Notes under the pieces: model-generated | Seen by the model: the letters and a program-made list of their open reading frames with translations, nothing else | What the model was told of the DNA's origin: nothing | The model's database searches: none | Assembly: GCA_024195265.1 (NCBI GenBank) | Contig: JAJLRJ010000008.1 | Coordinates: 7,344,988-7,408,987, forward strand | Length of the DNA: 64,000 bases | Reading direction: 5' to 3' | Origin: Dendrophyllia cribrosa | Lineage: Eukaryota; Cnidaria; Anthozoa; Scleractinia; Dendrophylliidae | Part shown: positions 60,101 through 64,000 of the stretch, one piece after another | Numbering within the stretch: the stretch's first letter is position 1 | How the letters are laid out: each line of letters opens with the position of its first letter | Program-made: the position numbers and the translations under genes

Positions 60101-63100
60101 TCTCGTCGACTCCTGTGCACTCTCAAAGAGTTTGAACTCTATTCGGCTCCCGTTTCCGTTGGTCCCGGACATAACAGCTTTCATTTGAATAGTCACAATT
60201 TAGGATTTTATCCATTGGCCGTCTCATGACTTACGTTTGATTGTGATAGAGAAAAATATTAGGAACAGTCTTGTCACATATAGAACAGTTACACTACGAT
60301 ATACATTTGTTGGCATGCTAACCAATCACAACTAACACGGACAATCCTATAAATCAATCATACATGAAGCCGGTACCAAGCGCGGGAAAACTTGTGAAAG
60401 CAAGTTACGATTGGTTTTGGTTTTACTTCTGATTGGATAAGAAAGTGGCGCGAGATTTTTTTAGCCAATCACAAAGCGTAGCAATGCGAGACCGAAGCAA
60501 TCGTGAAATTACTTTTAGAGCAGTTTTCAAATGAGTGTCGTAAAACCAAAACCAAAGTAATTACTCTGACCAATCACAGCAGTCGTAAACAATCCAATGA
60601 ACCAATCAGAGCTCGAAGCAATTACATGTTGGCGGCGCCAAGCGCGGGAAAACGCGTGCGAGCAAGTCACGATTGGTTTTGGTTTTACTTCTGATTGGTC
60701 GAGAAAGTGGCGCGAGATTTTTTAGCCAATCACAAAGCGTAGCAATGCAAAACCAAAACAATTAACGTGTCTTTACTTTCGACACTCAGTGACTCAGTTG
60801 AAAACTGCTCTATTTAGACACTCAATAAAAACTGTTCTAGTAACAACTTTATTCTCTTTAACAGCTTCAGCAGATCCGGTTGCCGAGTCCTCTCAGAAAA
60901 CAGCCAAAGCAGGTAAAACTTTTATTTGCAGGAAAAATGTATAGCACGGGTAGGCGCCCGCTCGTTCGACTTCCTTGAAACTTTTACTAGTTTTGAGACC
61001 AAAATATGTTTTCGTCTATCCATTATAGACGCTGAAATATCGTGTTTTCATGATTATGGCCTGGAGCTTGCTTTAACTAAGCAGTCAAAATAACAGCTAG
61101 AAAAGTCAAAATGTCACAAGAATGGCATGAAGTTTGATTTCTTGACCGCCTGTCAATAAATCAAATTTCATGAACGGTAATCTACTTCAATTCTTGAAAT
61201 CCTGCACTTTATCTCCAAACTACTGCTTTTGTTTTGCTCTATAGAATCTTTTTATCCAGCTAAGTTGTGTATTTGGTGTCAATAACATGGAAATATTAAA
61301 GCTAAGCGAAATTTTGTTATTTCGGCGGTACAAACATTTGCAACATTTGCGCCGTCATTCATCCAAAATTTTGTTGGACAAAATGTTGGGACCGTTCTAA
61401 CATTAGGGAATTTTAGATCGGACGACGAGACGAGATTGACGAGTACGAGTACGACTTTTAAAACTTAGTTCGCGTGCTCTAAATAACCATTTACCACACA
61501 AATTTTATACCTAGAGTCTTCTTCAGGGGCGTAGCCAGGACTTTTTCAGAGGTACGCACCATCACTGTTTTCAAACACTCCCCCTACCTCCTTTCCCCAC
61601 CCTCAAGCCCCAAATCTTTCTTTTTTTTTTCGACTTTTTCAGGTACGCACGTGCGTACGTGCGTACAGGTAGCTACGCCCCTGTTCTTATCTTCTGGTTT
61701 GCAACAGGAAGGACCGACAGCTCTGGGGACGTAACTGGCCTCAAATTCAAAAGTCGTACTCGTACTCAAATCTAAAGCTCTCTGTTGTTCCAACATTGTT
61801 GGATGTGTGTTGAAAAACGTTGGAAGCCTGCTGGAAGCGTGTTCAGTCCAACAAATTTAAATCTGATTCAAACTTTCATCCAACATCGCTCCAACATTTT
61901 CTTTGTTCTCAAAAAGTTGACTAGACATGTTTCCTTTTTGCTGAAAAAAAATGACCCGCCTGCTTTCTGCTTTGGGAAACAAACATTTTTATCACATTTC
62001 TAATTGTAACGATTGTAATTTATATTATATATTTTCTTTTCCTTTTCTTAGTTAAGTTAAAGATAGAGAGCCACATGTTTTATCGGCGCAAGATGTTCTC
62101 TTATCTATAACTGACTGACTGACTTATTTACTCTCACAAGCTGCATTTTAAAGAGCCGCTGACGATTTCAGTAACGGTCTGACTCTCAAACAGTGCCATG
62201 TAAACAGTAGACATAACCGCCGCGACAGCGATATTGTTACAAATAACAACAGCCTTTTTTGTCAGTAAACAATACCAAAGATATGATTGCTCCTTTGCCT
62301 TTGATGTAAACTCACAGGTTAAACAAGAGCTAATTTCTACCCAGTGTCAATTTTAATTTACCGTTTGAATTCTCTTTAAATATTCTAGATTTCAAGGACA
62401 CTCCAGCTTACAGACGGCTTATTGGTAAAGCAAAAATGTTTATTCTGTTTTTTGTTTTCTTTATTGCGTTATGGATCTTGGGCTGTTATTTGATTTTGTA
62501 AGTCGATTTCTGTCATCTTATCTACTTCTCTTTATTTTAGCGTCTTCTCAATCCAATTTTCCGCAGCTGCCCCAATTCCCCGACTTCCCCGTAAGACCAG
62601 GTAAGTAAGCAATAACAAAATATACGTTGATAACTCCATTATTCTATCTTTAAACGTGGCATTAAGATATTAATATCTTATAGATTCGCATTTAGCGCGA
62701 GCGAGACCGCATAAAGCTGTGCGACACTGTCAGTGACGCTGTCACTGACACTGTCAGAAACGCGTCCACCCCCCTCCCCCTCACCCCGCGGCTTAGTCAA
62801 TAAATAAGAACATAAAATTTTCGTCTGATCTTTTGTCATTTATAACCGTTATAATGTTTATAGGATTGCCCGAAGCGCCTTTGAAGAGAACATACGGTGA
62901 GCGCGACATTTACTTTTTAAAATAGCCTACGACCAAGAGATTATAATTGGACTCTGTCCAATTATTTCCTCTTGCCTACGACTTATTCAATTATTTTATC
63001 CGTTTTCGGGGAACCAAAAACGAGATTTTCAAAAACGCATTAGTAAGTAAGTAAGTAAGTAAGTAAGTAAAGTCTTTATTTAAAGAGGGTTGCACTAAAT

Positions 63101-63872
63101 AGCAAAGCTAATAAACTTGTGGCCCTCTATAAAACTACTCTAATTTACAAAACTATAAAAATTACGAATTTAGATATAATTGATAAAAGTAGCACTAAAA
63201 AGTTCGAACTTGAATAGACAATAAAACTTAAAATAATTACTTTACATTAGACTATAAGAATAAGTGTAATTAGTGTGGACGGGGCCTTATTTTACATTCA
63301 CACCCTAGCGTGAATTTTTGGCGGGATCTATTTTGCGATTTTGCCCTCGATCCGCAAAAAATAAGATCCCACAGAACTGAACTTTCCCAAAATAAATTAC
63401 TGACTTTTCTAATGCAAAGTTGCGTTATTGAAACGATATTGGATTCAATTACAACTTTTAAAATTACAGGTCGAGCAATTTTTTTTTACTGTTGTGCATT
63501 TACTGGCGAGCTATAATATAAGCAAGTTTGCGGCAAGTTGGCATTTCCAAAACTTTCGTAGACTTTCTTCTCCGTTTGAAAATGGCTTTAAAAGAGATAT
63601 ATAACTAAAAATTCCACGTACTAGGGTCGCACGCATTAGCAAGAGTTTTCCATGTAAAATACTGGAAAAAGTAATGGTAGTAACGCATCTTTTTTCCCTT
63701 AAATGCAGATTATAAAAAGTTCGACAAACTTCCAGCCTTCCCCAAACCATGTAAGTGTGTTTGTGTATTACTTTTTTCGTTAAGTTTTCAAAACTTTCTT
63801 TCAACTTATACTAAAAAAGATTTTGCTTTTCTCTCAAAGATCATCCCGATATTCCTGTCAGAAGGACGTACG
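54653..63872 (+). CDS. secreted precursor built from phase-1 mini-exons (continues past window)
   Basis: Gene-level model, at least 11 exons, 200 residues so far. Exons: 54653-54743, 57466-57504, 58135-58209, 58665-58733, 58956-59030, 60865-60912, 62389-62424, 62541-62600, 62864-62896, 63709-63750, 63840-63872. Every junction is phase 1 and every internal exon a multiple of three, so the frame stays open whichever are joined. Order: signal peptide, acidic Lys/Thr/Ser/Asp spacer without Cys, then Pro/Phe/Tyr-rich segments with dibasic sites (YRRLI, LKRTY, VRRTY). No domain or named family recognised. A precursor cleaved into Pro-rich peptides or a disordered extracellular matrix protein both fit; the first is suggested by the Lys-Arg/Arg-Arg spacing. 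Exon skipping could produce isoforms. The last exon seen ends in a donor, so more exons lie to the right. Confidence 0.85.
54744..57465. other. intron 1 of the mini-exon gene
   Basis: 2.7 kb, AT-rich, with the long (TA)n run at 57081-57144 near its 3' end. I found no extra exon. Confidence 0.4.
57081..57144. repeat. (TA)n microsatellite
   Basis: About 32 dinucleotides without interruption. Confidence 0.95.
57466..57504 (+). CDS. mini-exon gene, exon 2
   Basis: 39 nt after TTTGTTTTTCAG. It gives ELEQLTAHENDAS (first residue completed by the previous exon). Donor GTAATG. Confidence 0.75.
58135..58209 (+). CDS. mini-exon gene, exon 3
   Basis: 75 nt after GTTGTTTTTAG. It starts DATSKRTSDEATSTKAED, a Lys/Thr/Asp-rich spacer. 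Donor GTAAAT. Confidence 0.8.
58324..58456. mobile_element. short inverted-repeat element in intron 3
   Basis: TTAGACTGCA near 58324 is faced by TGCAGTCTAA ending at 58456. The interior is slightly GC-richer than its surroundings. Confidence 0.5.
58665..58733 (+). CDS. mini-exon gene, exon 4
   Basis: 69 nt after TTTATCTTCAG. It starts EVPKELTANSREVPKEKLE and contains a doubled EVPKE word. Donor GTGAGT. Confidence 0.82.
58798..58905. repeat. fragment of the CCAATCACA repeat family
   Basis: Shares ATTACTCTGGCCAATCAC, AAAACGCGTGCGAG and TTGGTTTTGGTTTTACTTCT with 60350-60490 and 60516-60812. Confidence 0.75.
58956..59030 (+). CDS. mini-exon gene, exon 5
   Basis: 75 nt after TTGTATTCTAG. TVSGTEQKKDATEDTKAD, then TDKKATD. 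Composition and length match exon 3, suggesting exon duplication. Donor GTAAGT. Confidence 0.82.
59180..59429. mobile_element. 250-bp MITE, CGTCCACACTACGCCGG ends
   Basis: CGTCCACACTACGCCGGATA is faced by the inverse TTATCCGGATTAGTGTGGA. Internal copies of CGTCCACACT and a further end-like piece at about 59955-60000 show related insertions. Confidence 0.75.
59600..59945. repeat. possible non-LTR retroelement 3' fragment
   Basis: Reading the minus strand, the segment near 59880-59920 (GACAGCGCCTTCGCTGTCGC, then CCTGTGTTGGACACGG) followed by an AT-rich tail looks like the 3' end of a LINE. The basis is style only, with no protein evidence. Confidence 0.25.
60516..60812. mobile_element. 297-bp MITE, TAGAGCAGTTTTCAA ends
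   Basis: TAGAGCAGTTTTCAA at the left and TTGAAAACTGCTCTA at the right pair exactly, with GAGTGTCG facing CGACACTC inside. Partial copies lie at 60350-60490 and 58798-58905. Rich in ATTGG/CCAAT words. Confidence 0.85.
60865..60912 (+). CDS. mini-exon gene, exon 6
   Basis: 48 nt after CTCTTTAACAG. TSADPVAESSQKTAKA. Donor GTAAAA. It follows an intron crowded with MITEs (59030-60865). Confidence 0.78.
61411..61778. mobile_element. inverted-repeat element hosting a nested hAT-like MITE
   Basis: GAGTACGAGTACGACTTTT is faced by its inverse AAAAGTCGTACTCGTACTC; TTTAGAT lies outside both. The younger element at 61524-61683 interrupts it. Confidence 0.75.
61524..61683. mobile_element. 160-bp nested MITE, CAGGGGCGTAGC ends
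   Basis: CAGGGGCGTAGCCAGGACTT at the left and AGGTAGCTACGCCCCTG at the right. CAGGGGCGTAGC termini are typical of hAT-type elements. TTCTT stands on both flanks. Confidence 0.8.
62389..62424 (+). CDS. mini-exon gene, exon 7
   Basis: 36 nt after TAAATATTCTAG. DFKDTPAYRRLI, the first dibasic segment. Donor GTAAAG. Confidence 0.78.
62541..62600 (+). CDS. mini-exon gene, exon 8
   Basis: 60 nt after CTTTATTTTAG. ASSQSNFPQLPQFPDFPVRP, rich in Phe-Pro pairs. Donor GTAAGT; an earlier GTAAGA at 62591 could serve as an alternative donor. Confidence 0.8.
62864..62896 (+). CDS. mini-exon gene, exon 9
   Basis: 33 nt after AATGTTTATAG. GLPEAPLKRTY. Same length and ending pattern as exon 11. Donor GTGAGC. 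Confidence 0.8.
63042..63280. repeat. (GTAA)n tract and retroposon-like tail
   Basis: Seven GTAA units are followed by GTCTTTATTTAAAGAGGGTT and an A/T-rich stretch, as at the 3' ends of some LINE or SINE copies on the minus strand. Intron 9 of the mini-exon gene. Confidence 0.4.
63709..63750 (+). CDS. mini-exon gene, exon 10
   Basis: 42 nt after CCCTTAAATGCAG. DYKKFDKLPAFPKP. Resembles exon 7 at its start (DFKD/DYKK). Donor GTAAGT. Confidence 0.8.
63840..63872 (+). CDS. mini-exon gene, exon 11
   Basis: 33 nt after TTTCTCTCAAAG. YHPDIPVRRTY. Repeats the 11-residue pattern of exon 9 (P-x-x-P-[LV]-[KR]-R-T-Y). Donor GTAAGC; the gene goes on. Confidence 0.8.
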
Positions 63873-63916
63873 GTAAGCAACATTTGCTACATTTGTTTAA
63901 AATCAAGAACGCTGCA

Positions 63917-63944
63917 AATAAATAAATAAATAAATAAATAAATA
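63917..63944. repeat. (AAAT)n microsatellite
   Basis: Seven tetranucleotides just after exon 11. Confidence 0.9.
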
Positions 63945-64000
63945 CTTTTAGTTTCCCATTTAAAATACTTCCTCAAGTATTCTTGGCTTGCACACGACGT

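Overview
The window looks like animal nuclear DNA, most likely from a cnidarian and probably an anthozoan. Genes are split into short exons with GT-AG introns. The AT-rich background is packed with short inverted-repeat transposons, poly-G tracts and Penelope-type debris. The recognisable proteins (a SorLA-type VPS10 receptor and a two-LIM CRP/CSRP protein) are animal families. The assignment to cnidarians is an inference from style, not proven. Nothing bacterial, no CRISPR array and no rRNA was seen. The inputs were read by eye; no alignment or database search was run.

Layout. Positions 1852-18720 (minus) carry the first three coding exons of a SORL1-like receptor. Its second intron is about 16 kb and holds a striking 9.85-kb array: four nearly identical 2.36-kb units bounded by five copies of a 404-bp inverted-repeat element. 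Positions 19,975-24,570 are mostly small inverted-repeat transposons plus a 272-bp tandem repeat. At 25,073-26,756 (plus) there is a two-exon gene for a secreted proline-rich protein, with a Penelope-like remnant in its intron. Facing it at 27,284-29,898 (minus) are two terminal exons encoding low-complexity proteins, one rich in Tyr/His/Pro and one in Asp/Glu/Arg/Tyr; each has its poly(A) signal on or next to the stop codon. Positions 34,557-37,628 (minus) hold a complete four-coding-exon CSRP gene. Positions 37.7-54.6 kb are gene-poor and contain nested transposons with visible target-site duplications, a three-copy 0.6-kb duplication, a 119-bp minisatellite and a TTAA-flanked element.

From 54,653 to the right edge (plus) runs the most interesting gene: a signal-peptide exon followed by at least ten mini-exons of 33-75 nt, all bounded by phase-1 introns. 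They encode an acidic Lys/Thr/Ser-rich spacer, then short Pro/Phe-rich segments punctuated by Lys-Arg or Arg-Arg. This is the architecture of a repeat-bearing secreted precursor (peptide precursor or extracellular matrix protein), and I do not recognise a named family. The gene continues beyond the window.

How they relate: four transcription units (25 kb, 27 kb, 29 kb, 54 kb) share phase-1 junctions and encode low-complexity products; two of them (25 kb and 54 kb) have clear signal peptides. SORL1 (endosomal sorting) and CSRP (actin/nuclear LIM adaptor) are ordinary conserved genes between which this fast-evolving material lies.
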